A stretch of DNA of 64,000 nucleotides from Cycas panzhihuaensis (Eukaryota; Cycadophyta), in NCBI GenBank assembly GCA_023213395.1, contig CM041465.1, positions 207,645,741 through 207,709,740 on the forward strand. Direction: 5' to 3'. This document shows, piece by piece, positions 10,494 to 20,658 of this stretch (position 1 is the first letter of the stretch; each line of letters opens with the position of its first letter). Made by a program: the position numbers and the translations under genes. The notes under the pieces were generated by a model that saw nothing but the letters and a program-made list of their open reading frames with translations, ran no database searches and was not told where the DNA came from.

Positions 10494-10985
10494 TAAGTAT
10501 TCTGGTATTCCCTCATACTAGTTAGTTGGAACCACTTCCACACTGAATAGAGTTGCGTCTAGAAAGTCGTCTGGCACCCCCATGGCTTTTTCCCCGTTTG
10601 TAATTCTTAACAACTGATCCGGGAAGATATGGGCTTTTTCGGGTTTCACAATGATCTTGAAAGAAAATTCCTGGAACAACATCAACCACCTGCTGATTCG
10701 CCCTCGCATGATCGGTTTATTCACCAAATACATCAATGCTTGGTGATCGACGAAGAACAAAAATGGATTTGATAATAGATAGTGTCGAAATTTTTGCAAT
10801 GCGTATACCATGCCGAGTGCTTCCCTCTCTGTCATCGTGTAATTCTGCTAAGCTTTTGTAAGTTTTCGATTGGCGAAGTAGATCGGATGATCTGTCTTGT
10901 CGTCACTGGGTTGTGCCAATATGCATCCAATAGCGTATTGTGACGCATCCACATGCACATGGAATGTCTTCTTCCAATCTGGAAA
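10494..10985 (-). pseudogene. RNase H of element B
   Basis: Same frame as RT and integrase, interrupted by stops near 10850 (GAG to TAG against A) and at 10518 (TGG to TAG). Acidic positions are in VHVDASQYAIGC, TEREALGMVYAL, FVDHQALMY and PDQLLRITN. It is directly joined to RT and to the integrase linker (YEGIPEYLV). The role is removal of template RNA during cDNA synthesis. Confidence 0.88.
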
Positions 10986-12033
10986 TCACAGTATAGGTGT
11001 TGCTACAATAGCTTGTTTCAATGTTTCAAATGCTTGTTGTTGTTCCTCCGTCCATGCCCATTCAATGTTTTTTTTCAATAATTCCTCCAGCGGTCCTGAT
11101 ATGTATGCATACCCCCTGATGAACTTTTTGTAGCATCCCGTCAAACCCAAAAAGCCTTTCAATTGTTTCCTCGTAAGTGGCGTAGGGAAGTGCAGAATTG
11201 CAGATACCTTGGTTGGATCTGTCAGCAATCCTTCCTTGCTGACTATCTGCCCCAATAGGTTTCCGAAGGGTACTAGGAAGGTACATTTCTCTGGATTTAG
11301 ACACAACTTGTTTTCACGGCATGTCTGCAACATTTCCCTCAAGTTCTCCATGTGATCCTTCATTAATCCATACAATGTCCAATCGTCTAGGAATACCGCA
11401 ACTTTTTCTCCGATAAATTTCCGAAATATATTGATTACAATCCGTTGAAATGTAGCTGGTGCATTCATAAGACCGAATGGCATCGCTTTATATGCATGTG
11501 TTCCCCATTCCGTCACGAATGTGGTTTTCGCTTGATCCTCTGGGGCAATCTGCACTTGATTGTACCCACTGAATCCATCGGTGAAGGAGTAAATCTCATT
11601 CCCTCCAATTGCCTTCAATATCCTCTGTAAAAGGTAACGGAAATGGATCCTTCTTTGTTACCTTGTTTAGCTGTCTGTAGTCCACACAGACACGAATTTT
11701 TCCATTCTTCTTGGGAACTACCACTACAGGGCTCACTCAGTCACTATAGTCGATTTCGTAAATATAGCCTACTTCCAACATTTTGTCGAGTTCGGCCTTC
11801 ACGTTTTCTTTATATTTGGGATTCATCCGGTATGGCCTCTATTTTACCGGTTTCGCATCTTCCACTAAGTCGATGTGATGCATTCCTATTTCCGGAGGAA
11901 TGCCTTTTAGGTCCTTGTACGACCATGCAAATACGTCGCGGAATTCCTCAAATAACTGCTGGGCTTCCACTACTGTCTGATGATCCCAATAGTTTCCAAT
12001 TCGAATGAGTTTAGGATTGTTTTGACTGCCCAC
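10986..12033 (-). pseudogene. Reverse transcriptase of element B
   Basis: The N-terminal part (12033-11839) is in one frame (FRDVFAWSYKDLKGIPPE); the rest (11618-10986) is in another, with a degraded stretch between. Motifs: PYRMNPKYKEK, VVVPKKNGK, TDGFSGYNQVQIAPED, MPFGLMNAPATFQR, the catalytic box VAVFLDDW, NKLCLNPEKCTFL, and the connection KQLKGFLGLTGCYKKFIRG. The box has Phe in place of the common Tyr of Y-x-DD, and A has the same, so it is a family feature. It follows the second gag-like domain without a separate start, so it is expected to be made as part of a polyprotein. Confidence 0.9.
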
Positions 12034-12107
12034 ATTAATCTCAGTGGTTTTTAACTTAGTTACTCCAACATCCTCTGTATTTCCGGTTTTGTGTCCTGGA
12101 GTATCCT

Positions 12108-12830
12108 CTAACGTGTGAATTCTGCCGGGTAATGCATAACTTCTTCTTCTTCACTATGTATTGATTCTATCTCTTCTTGGTTTGTCAATTCTTGTTCTAG
12201 TTTTATACTCATTAATCTAATATGTTTTAGGATTCTATCCATTTCCTTGTTTTCTGAGGTATGCCTAAAGGTTTTTATAAAGGATTTCCTTAAGTTTCCC
12301 CAAGTCACATCTAAACTTTGTTCCTTTCTGAGGAACCAGTCCTTGGCTACTTTTCCCAGGGTATGGTAGAAATAGCTAGGCCAATTTTGTTTGGGTATAC
12401 TTAAAGATATCCATTTTTGTTTACACTTTTGTATATGTTCCCTAGGGTTTTGACCTACATAGAATAATGGAGTGACTAGTTGTGTTGGATGATCGAATCG
12501 AATTCGAAATATCGTTTGTAACTCTTTCCAATTTTTAAGAATGGCTTGGTGGGCTAGGTACCAATACCAAGCTTTTCCTCGTAAGGTCAATACTAAGTCC
12601 TGTTGCCATTGGGTTTTGTCCCAATTCCCGTGTTCCATCCAATATTCAACACAATGAGTTAAGTGGGTAGTCCCATACAACTGCTCTCCGTAGAATGGCT
12701 TAACATACTTCCCAATGTAAATTTGATGATTTATTTCTTCTAGGATGATAACTCTACTGCTTAGACCAGAATCTCTAGAAGTACTTACCAGTGATTCTCC
12801 TTCCGTTGCCCTGGTTTTGGCACCAATCAT
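12108..12830 (-). pseudogene. Second gag-like domain of element B with two gag cores
   Basis: 240 open codons between protease and RT; the ATG at 12830 is just the first Met and the domain is probably part of the polyprotein. Near residues 75-110 it has TLRGKAWYWYLAHQ and NWKELQTIFRIRF; near 150-185 it has FYHTLGKVAKDWF and TWGNLRKSFIKTF. Both follow the retrotransposon-gag pattern (TL-x-G-x-A-x2-W, then W-x2-L-x3-F-x3-F). An N-terminal stretch has YGEQLYGTTHLTHCVEYW, and an acidic tail (EEIESIHSEEEE) leads to RT. It is present in A and C as well. The best open copy is here. Function is inferred only from the motif: particle assembly or partner binding. Confidence 0.8.
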
Positions 12831-12897
12831 TGGAAGGGATCGGTTACTGGATGGGTATACTTCTAAGGAAGAGGAGGAGAGAATATTACTTCCTTCC

Positions 12898-14121
12898 TCA
12901 GGTTGTAATAGGGGGGGGGGGGGGGGGTAGGGAATCTACCTCAGGACCCACGCTTGATGTAGAAGGGATGTCGGGATTACTATTAGCTACTACAAAACTA
13001 CAAAAAATATTAGGTAAACTAGGGGGTTGTTGGTCTAGTTTGTTGTCATCCCTTAAACTATCATTAGTCATTATATACTCAAAAGAATATAAATTATCAT
13101 CAATGTCTTTAGTTACACATTTGGATAATAAATTACATCTATAAGAAGAAGAGTTTACTTCATATGCATCCTGCAGCCAATAATCCACGAACCTCATCCC
13201 GTGTTCGTCATCCAAAGAGTTGTATATTTCCCCGAAAAAGGTCAATTCTTCTTGCTGATAATTGATTGATGTGGTGGGCTCTTCCGCAGTATGATAGAGG
13301 TGTTCTTCCCCAATGGAAGAGAATGTTGTGTCGCTCGTGATAGTCGTGCTGGATCCCTCGTCTGGTATCATTTCAATGGAGTTTCTTCCCAGTATTGGTA
13401 ATACTACTTTATTTCCATTATCCGATAAGGTGAAGGTCACATTTTTCCAGTTTTGGAGGCATTGCGTTTTGTATAACCATGGCCTTCCCAAGAGTGCTGG
13501 ATAGGGCGTTGCCCCTTTTTCTGTTTCTACAACTGTGAAGTCAATTCTTACCACAATCCCTGCCACATCCACCTTGATGTCGGCCAATCTCCCCATAGGT
13601 CGTACCAATAATTCGTTGGCCAATTTCAACGAATAGGTTGCTGCTTCCAACTTCGGGCTTCCCAATTTTCGCCATGTCGAAGCTGGTAATATGTTTACTA
13701 CCGCGCCTCCATCAACGATTACTCTTGGGAATGTTTCTCCTAGTACCATCATTGTTACCATTGGATCCATATCGAATGATGGCACTATTTGCTTCAAACT
13801 CTTTGCAATTCCTCGTTGTAGTACTCCTCCTTTAATCCAATCAATGACTTGGCATAGGGGAATGGTCAACTATAGCTGTTTGACCAAATTTTCCATCAAC
13901 AGCTGCATTCTTGGAATGTCTTCCACTGGCAATCCTTTAAAGAGTTCCTCCATTTGCACCATTTGCAGCTGCACTTTTGGTTCTTCTAGTATATTCTCTT
14001 TTCCTTTCTGTTTATTTTTCCGCACGTATACGTACTTAGTTTCTAGTTTTCCCATCGGTAATGTATTCTCTTCTTGGGCTAAGCCATCCAATACTTGTTT
14101 TGCTTTTTTAAACCGATCCAT
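12898..14121 (-). pseudogene. Aspartic protease region of element B
   Basis: Two open stretches in one frame separated by a stop at 13870. The first (14121-13870) is the gag-protease linker (LPMGKLETKYVYVRK, FKGLPVEDIPRM). The second has the active site VIVDGGAVVNILP near residue 58, TWRKLGSPKLEAA, and ALLGRPWLYKTQ about 70 residues later. D-G-G replaces the usual D-S/T-G. A Ser/Pro-rich tail ends in the homopolymer at 12911. The role is polyprotein processing. The frame is otherwise well kept over about 320 codons. Confidence 0.86.
12911..12927. repeat. 17-base G homopolymer
   Basis: A run of 17 G on the plus strand inside the low-complexity tail after the protease of B, reading as a Pro run on the minus strand. 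A has a much shorter run at the matching place, so it has probably expanded by slippage. Confidence 0.9.
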
Positions 14122-14172
14122 TTCTCTTGGTGGATCTGGATATCCTTCGTTCTGTTTCTCCTTCTGTTTATT

Positions 14173-15970
14173 CTAGAGTTTTACATTTTTCGTTTCTGGT
14201 ATGATCGTCATTAAGTTGGTGGATTTGGCCTTCCCTTTACAATCCTCTGTCTTATGGTCACTTGGGCCACAATTGTTACATACGAACGGTTTCTGTTGAT
14301 ATTCCTGTTTCATTGGGCATTCTGACTTCCAGTGCTCAAATTGCAAACAGATGAGGCATCTACCCATTGGTGGTTTCTTTCTCGAGGGCTCTTGTGTACC
14401 CCTCATTGTGTAAACATTTCGAGGTGGGTTGCCTCCCCTTCCCCTACCTCGTCCCCTGTAGGCTTTCCCTCTGGGATTATAGAAACAATCCTTAGTCGTA
14501 TGTGTATCTACATCGCATATGTGGCACCATCTGTCCTGTTGGTGCAACGCACTATTTTTTAGATTCAATTCACATTCTTTAGTGGTATGTGAATTCTCTT
14601 CACAGATATGGCACCATTTGGTTATCCTTCCGGCATGGTCCTTCTTTTTCGATGTTTCTTCTTCTTCTCTGTTATTTCTGATTTTTAGCCTGGCCACTTC
14701 TTTTCTTAAGGCTTCCAACTCCGATTCCTCTTCTGCTATCCCTACAGCGTAAGGGTCGGTTATCTTGATTTTGTTTGAGTTCCCTAATCTCTTCTTGCAA
14801 TCTTAATAATAGGGAGTCCTATCCTCCTGCCTGTGCATCCATCTCCATTTCAAAATCCAATGTTAGATCTTGGGCATTTTTAAACGATTTCAACGGATGG
14901 GCATGCATCATGGCCCTTAGTTTTTCATTCAATCCCCTCACAAAATAGTTTTTCATGTTGTGGTAAGTTATCGTTTCGTTAATCATACTGGCCGCAATGA
15001 TTTTCATTCTGCTGATGTAGGTTAGCATTGACTCTCCCGGCCTTTGTTTAATTTCCCTCAAGGCGATTTCCACTGCTTCGTTACTACGGAACTTTTGAAA
15101 TCTTTCCTCGAAGGATTTCTTGATCTTTGCCCATGACTCATTCTTGTTCGTTTCTTTGTACCATGCCAATGGTACTCCTCTCAGCGTACAGGCGAATCTA
15201 GCTTTGATTTCATCCTCGTCTATGATCTTTTTCATATCAATCAGATTCTAAAAGAGATATACGTGTTCTGCTGCATCTGAAGTGTCGTTAAAAATCAACT
15301 TTCCAAAGTCTATAATCATCCATTTTGGGGGATTACAACGGTGCCCCACCTGGTGGTGATTCTTCCCTTCTCCCCTCCTTCGGGGATGCACTTGGAGTGC
15401 CTACTGCTGTATTATCCTTTCCAAACAATGGATTCTTAAATGGAGTTTTGATGTGTATACACCTGGCACTTGTATAGTTAACGGTGTCACTGTAATATAT
15501 GATTGATCAGATCCCTTTTCTGATGAATCTTCAAAAAGCTGTCTTGTGAGCTTATTTTCCCAATATACCAAGGGACCTTCCTCCGCCTTCTTCTCGCTGT
15601 CACTTGGGTCCTTCGGACTGTCCTCCACAGGTATACTTCCCTCTTCTAAGGTTCCTTGATGCTTTTCATCCACTTTTGGTTTTCCTTCAATTTCTGGGCT
15701 AAACAAATCATCTCTGATTGGGGCTGGTGTCAATACCATACGTTCACCATTAGTTCCCTCTTCTTGTTCTTGAGGTGTCTGGGCTCCACTTGCCTCAGAT
15801 CCTTCAACGGACTGTCCCTTAGTCTCGTTGTTCTGTGAACTTAATCTCCTCGCCCTTCTGAGTTTTGATTCCTTCGACCATCTTAATGCCCTTTGCCTAC
15901 TGGTTTCCTTCTCTTTGGGTGAAGTATCCTTTTGTGCCTCTTCCGACCTTGAAGGCCTCTTAGGTGGCAT
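14173..15970 (-). pseudogene. Gag of element B with four zinc knuckles
   Basis: Start at 15970 (MPPKRPSRSEEAQKD). The N-terminal 185 codons are open, rich in Lys/Glu and Ser; a small deletion near 15455 shifts the frame. The capsid-like core at 15235-14819 has CTLRGVPLAWYKE, SWAKIKKSFEERF and PGESMLTYISRMK. A further shift near 14745 leads to the nucleocapsid part, 14718-14173, with CHICEENSHTTKEC, CHICDVDTHTTKDC, CLICLQFEHWKSEC and CNNCGPSDHKTEDC, all C-x2-C-x4-H-x4-C, and a GRGRGRGG stretch between the second and third. Four knuckles is more than the one or two usual in plant gypsy elements. Confidence 0.9.
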
Positions 15971-16106
15971 TGGAAGGTCCCCTGCCGGGTGGCTTAGTTC
16001 TGACCGCCATCACGACGGCAGCCAGGGTCCTCTGCCCTTTACACATTCCTTTCCTTGAAACTCCTGGGCCCTGTCCTTCCTCAATGGACGTAGGCAACGG
16101 AACCAA
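15971..16106 (-). promoter_or_regulatory. 5' leader and primer-binding site of element B
   Basis: In the element's direction the LTR ends CAACA and is followed by TTGGTTCCGTTGCC (plus 16093-16106), which fits a primer-binding site for a tRNA ending GGCAACGGAACCA. This is not the initiator-Met type (TGGTATCAGAGC) found in D, E and G. I could not assign the tRNA. The rest of the leader has no ORF. Confidence 0.75.
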
Positions 16107-16913
16107 TGTTGACTTGGGTTTGTTCCCACTGCACTTGTCACGGTTACATAGGCTATAGTCTAGTTAGGATACTGTCAACATGGTTATTCACATACATTCC
16201 ACAGATTATTCACAGAATTATACCACAATGGTACACAACAGCACAGAATTCAACACATATTCAGCACTTCATCATCATAAACACAGAGAATACACAGCTT
16301 TCCACGTAACTCTTCTTTTCATTAAGTAATCAGTTCAATTACGTAGGTGGAATGCATTCCTGTGCATTCTAGCGACATACATTCATACATTACATGCGTA
16401 CCTAGATGGTACTTATCACTAAATGCTGCTCCAACTGGCCGTCATGCGTGCTGTCTTCCGCACCTTTGCGTACCCTTGATAGTCGGCTCTCACCCTAACC
16501 GGATGGTTCATGCGTACCTCCTTAAGTATGCTTCTTGGTGCCTTTTGGCTGAAGGGTTATGACTGCCTGTCATAACCATACCCCTTCAGTCATACGTACC
16601 CTTTCCTTAATCATTAGTTATGCACTTAACTAATGTCTTCTTTAAGTTTGTACATCCGTACGTATGTCTGGCAACTTCTCAGACCTCTACTGGTCCCGTA
16701 CTATCGTGCGTACTGCCTGCTCGATTCTGCTCGCCACCGATGCGTGTCGTGGTACATACCCGTTCTGTGCGCACCTATCATACGTCACTGAATGCTGATT
16801 TCTTCACTGTTTCGCCTCGTGCGTACCTCCATATGGTCCGTACCTGCACATCTTAGGTTACCCAGCCTACCTCTGGTCTTCCAACAGCCATAGGATCACT
16901 TTATGCCCCAACA
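16107..16913 (-). repeat. 5' LTR of element B
   Basis: 807 bp, pairs with 6319-7134. It begins TGTTGACTTGGG and ends GCCCCAACA on the plus strand. Around ten GTAC-containing sites (GCGTACC, CCGTACC, GGTACATACC) lie between 16395 and 16850, far more than expected by chance. No clear TATA box was picked out with confidence. Confidence 0.93.
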
Positions 16914-17014
16914 GCCATCACGACGATAGTCAGGATCCTTTGTTCTTTACACATTCCCAATGTTGAAACTCGTGGGCCACGTCCCTCCTCAATGGACATA
17001 GGCAACAGAACCAA
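16914..17014 (-). promoter_or_regulatory. Leader and primer-binding site of element A, with right copy of B's GCCAT duplication
   Basis: 16914-16918 is GCCAT, the right-hand duplication left by B. The rest matches B's leader and ends at GGCAACAGAACCAA (17001-17014), which is A's primer site read in reverse. The strip is trapped between two LTRs, so it could be misread as a tiny element. Confidence 0.88.
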
Positions 17015-17841
17015 TGTTGACTTGGAATATTATCTTATTACACTTATGAGATAAACACACTTGTCAATTGCACAGATTATAGTCTAGTTAAGGATACAGT
17101 CAACATATCATCACAGAAAGTACACATACTCCTCCTTAATTTCATACCACATAGCATAATCATGCAATAACACAGAATTCAGTACACATTCAGCCATATA
17201 ACACATACAATATCAATTCCACGTAACTCTTCTTTCCATTAAGCAATAAGTTTGATTACACAGAGGGCTAGAATGCATTCTTGTGCATTCCAGCAACATA
17301 CACACTTCTGTTACATGCGTATCCAGGTGGGTACTCATCATTATACATGGCTCCAATTGGCTATCATACGTACTGGCATCCACACCATTACGTACCCTGA
17401 ATATTCGGCTCTCACCCTAACCAAATGGTCCTTGCGAGCTTCCTTAAATGTGCCTCTTCGTACCTTTTTGGCTGAAGGGTTATGACTGTCTGTCATAACC
17501 GTACCCCTCGATCAAGTGTACCTTTTCATTATCATTGGTTACACCTTAACCAATGCCTTAATCTATGCATGCGTAAAATGCGTCGTCGGCAACTCCCTGT
17601 GCTCCCACCGGTCCCGTCTTGTCATGCATACCGCTCGCTATTTTCGTTCTTCCGATGGTAGTGCGTATACGTATTTGCGTACCCATTCCAGGTACGCACC
17701 TATCATACATACCCAGAATGCTGGTTTTTTCCATTGTTTTGCCTCGTGCGTACCTCCATACGGTCTGTACCTACACATCCAGGGTTATCCAGCCTACCTC
17801 TGGTCTTCCAATAGCCATATGATCCAAAATATACCCCAACA
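17015..17841 (-). repeat. 5' LTR of element A
   Basis: 827 bp, TGTTGACTTGGA to ACCCCAACA on the plus strand, similar to but clearly diverged from B's LTRs. It has about a dozen GTAC sites, including GCGTACC, ACGTACC and GGTACGCACC. Its partner 3' LTR is outside the window. Confidence 0.9.
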
Positions 17842-18438
17842 ACACTCAATCACTGAAATGGCATTGGAACAGAAATTCCCCAACGTGTATAAACAATTTG
17901 AGACTGGGGTAACTCTGTTTGGTGCACCAAAGAGGAAAAACATGCCATTTCACTGTGAAAAGGGGCGCATGACAGTCTTGAGCTTAGGCGACATCTGGGA
18001 GAGAAAAGCGCCTTCGTAAGTGAGATTTTTCGTTGGAGATAAGTGTGGTTAGGGCATATGCAGGTCCAAACACATTCAAAGGACTTCAAAACGAGTTAAC
18101 GGGGGAGAAGTGACTTCATATAGTGTTTTACACTTGCAATTTTGCCCAACTTCAATAAAATTTGCCAAACTTCATATGGAGTCATCCTGGGAGTAAGTAC
18201 AAATTGGAATGAGTAGGGTGCAATGGATTTGAAGGTAGTAAGAAATGATTTTCACTGAAATTCTACATATTCATTGATAAATCCTGTAAAAAACAATATT
18301 TTGATGCAAAAAATAGAGAAAAAATAGTGATATTTATGTTTTTTCCTTATTGCATCCACTAAATAAACTTCAAAAAAAATTTAGAAATTAAATCTGATAA
18401 TTTCCATCTTGCAAATGCTTTAAAAATGATGGAAAAAC
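17842..18438. other. Unassigned spacer
   Basis: A short open frame crosses the LTR edge (MALEQKFPNVYK near 17859) but matches nothing I recognise and has no support from a second copy. The remainder is AT-rich with no gene seen. Confidence 0.4.
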
Positions 18439-19121
18439 TGTTGAAAAACAAATTGACTTCGGAGAGTGAAGGTCATCACCAAGGGTTTGGTGTCTCTCCT
18501 TCAAACTTGAAAACAACAAAAGATCCTCTCCAATTTGCTCTAAAATACCAAATGTAGAGATAAGCATTCATCTCTAACATCAATTAATGATGGAAACAAC
18601 CTAGGATCTCTTGGAGAGGGAGCATGCTAGCACAATATGATGATTAGCATCACGATAAACAACACTATGAAGATGAGTAATGAAGCAATGAAAAACTCAA
18701 TGAAGCAAGCATATGAAAAACTCAAGATATGGAGGAATAGAAATTAATCCTCGCTCCAAATGAACAAGATTAACTTGTATTCAAAATAACAACATAGCAA
18801 TACAAGACTCACTCACTATATGTGATACATGAGAATTAGTCTCAATATAGAGAGATGGAGGAGAAACCTTAGGGGACTTGGTGTTTGACAAATGTCAAAC
18901 ATCCAAGCCATGCCTTTTGCATGTGGGACAAGTGTCCCTTGAGCTTTGTTGTGAGCAAAAATGTATGAAGGGTACATTGACTGTTAAGTCACAACATTGT
19001 GCTACTAGAAAGAATGTAGATGCGTACTTTATCACATTAGGTGGTAAAGCACCCTTACATAAAGTACATTATATTATAATATAAAATACATTAACTAACA
19101 TTTAAATATAAAGGTCTAACA
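18439..19121. repeat. Probable solo LTR of the copia J family, diverged
   Basis: Starts TGTTGAAAAACA and ends GGTCTAACA. The second half matches the LTR at 60638-61182 in order: GTTTGACAAATGTCAAACATCCAAG, a GTGTCC box, GAGCAAA, TTATCAC and a final AAAGTACA-rich strip. Flanks AAAAC and AAACC may be a worn target duplication. No internal element sequence adjoins it. Confidence 0.65.
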
Positions 19122-19454
19122 AAACCTTAGTTTCAATGGTAAATTTTTTTAAAAACTTATATCCATGGACAAAAAACTAGAAATGCATTATTTGGGTGGC
19201 TTAGAAATGGAAAACTGTTAAGCTTAATAGTAGAAATTTATATTTTAATGGCAAAAGCCTCCATTAGGGCCTCCAAACCCCTAGTTGGATGCACTAGTAC
19301 TTTAGCTAAATGTACACAACTTGTGATGTCATCTTTGAAGAAGGTGGTAAGTAGATAGACTTGGGTTCCTTGGAGATTGTGGAAGACAAGGGAAAATAAA
19401 TTGAGGAACTAGAATCAATTTCTTCAAGGATGATTGTCATACCAAAAAAAAATA
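19122..19454. other. Unassigned spacer before copia M
   Basis: AT-rich, with many stops in all frames. It may be decayed upstream sequence of M but I see no motif that proves it. Confidence 0.35.
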
Positions 19455-20658
19455 GTCAGTACATTACCTGACATTGATGATGAGGAGGAGGAATATGAAG
19501 AGGCTCAATTTGAAGAATCTCAGTTTAAGATCATTCCTTTGGCAAATAAGTTGCCTAAATGGTACTTGAAGATGATTGTTGATGCCTAATTACTCGACAC
19601 TGAGGTTAAACGAAAGTCCAAGATAAGCCCAAAAGTGATCAATTTTGCTCTCATGGAACAGGTGCTAAGTGTAAATGAGCCTTTCATCTTTGAGGAGGCA
19701 ATTAGGGAGCAAAGGGGGAAAGATGCCATGGATGTTGAAATCCAAGCAGTGAGGAGGAACAAGACTTGGGACATAGTAGAATTTCCAATAGGAAAATAGG
19801 CAATTGGTTGCAGGTGGGTCTATAAGATCAGATTTATATTTGATAGCTCAATTGATAAATACAAAGCCAAATTGGTGGCTGAAGGCTTCAAGAAGATATA
19901 ATGTGTTGACTATGAGGAGACATTTACTCTAGTGGCAAAGATGATGACTGTTAGGATCATACTAGCATTAACTACTTAATTCAAATAGTAGGTACAACCA
20001 CTTGATGTGAAGAGCGCTTTCCTCATTGAGACTTGATAGAAGAGGTCTATTTAAAGCAACCATTTGGATAGGTTAAAAAGGATAAGAAATATTTGATATA
20101 TTGCTTGAAGAAAGCTTTGTATGGCTTCAAGAAAGCTGCTAGAGCCTGGTATTTTAAGATTGATAAATACTTTTAGAAGAATGGATTTGGAAGATCGCCA
20201 ACTAATCCAAACCTATACACAAAAGTTTGAGATGAAAGGTGTGTTAGCTTTGTGATCCTATATGTGGATGCTTGGGTCATAAAATGTAACGATACCTCAA
20301 TGGTTGAAGACCTAAAGGAAGACTTCAAGAATAGCTTTAAGATGATAGATCTTGGACTACTCCATTATTTTCTCATAGTATATGTTTGGCGAAGACCTAG
20401 CAAGATATTCATTTGATAGGTTAAGTTCACTTGGTAGATTATGAAAAAAATTAAAATGGAGAACTATAAGACTACACCTATCCAAGTGGAGACAAAAACA
20501 AAGTTATCAGATTAGGATGATGAGAAATAGGTAGATGGCACATTGTATAGGCAACTAGTCACTAATCTTATCTATTTGACTAAAATCAAGCTAGATATCA
20601 CTTTTTGCAATAGAGATGGTATTGAGATTTATGACAAAAACAAAATAAAGCCACTAGA
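19455..20658 (+). pseudogene. Ty1/copia element M, RT region (part 1)
   Basis: Heavily decayed copia pol on the plus strand. Recognisable parts are LPKWYLKMIVDA (integrase-RT linker), NKTWDIVEFPIGK, GCRWVYKIRF, DKYKAKLVAEGF, DYEETFTLVAKM, QPLDVKSAF and, near the end, LVTNLIYLTKIKLDITF. Dozens of stops and shifts are present. The sequence ends at the insertion of C inside the HLD-AKRILRYL stretch of RNase H and resumes at 42929. No 5' LTR was found. The last five bases CTAGA (20654-20658) are C's left duplication. Confidence 0.85.
20654..20658. repeat. Target-site duplication of element C, left copy (CTAGA)
   Basis: CTAGA abuts TGTTGGGG of C's 5' LTR. The matching copy is at 42924-42928. Confidence 0.95.

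Larger units (their letters stand above)
6319..16913 (-). mobile_element. Ty3/gypsy element B, complete, inserted in the leader of A
   Basis: Both LTRs (16107-16913 as 5', 6319-7134 as 3'), primer site, full internal region and 5-bp duplications are present, about 10.6 kb in all. The LTRs start TGTTGGGG and end CAACA in the element's own direction. Internal order is gag (15970), zinc knuckles, protease, gag-like domain 2, RT, RNase H, integrase, a GTAC hairpin array (8597-9055) and a third ORF (8427-7229). Pol from RT to integrase is one frame with about six stops; gag and ORF3 carry small shifts. It is the reference copy for reading A and C. Placement beside Athila/Tat-like elements rests on integrase and RT motifs and the presence of a downstream ORF. 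Confidence 0.95.
1..17841 (-). mobile_element. Ty3/gypsy element A (host of B), 3' end outside window
   Basis: LTR retrotransposon read on the minus strand. Its 5' LTR is at 17015-17841, followed by a primer site and about 95 bp of leader (16914-17014). The leader stops at the insertion of element B and resumes at 6318, where gag starts at 6274. Domain order is gag, four zinc knuckles, protease, second gag-like domain, RT, RNase H, integrase; the integrase is cut by the window edge, so the 3' ORF and 3' LTR are not seen. The integrase resembles Athila/Tat-type (OTA) elements and has no visible chromodomain, though its C-terminus lies outside. Coding is broken by stops and shifts. Family placement is by recognition of motifs, not a search. 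Confidence 0.9.

Noticed and set aside
12911-12927. G-run as a functional G-quadruplex
   Set aside because: A single homopolymer in one copy, much shorter in A; slippage explains it better.
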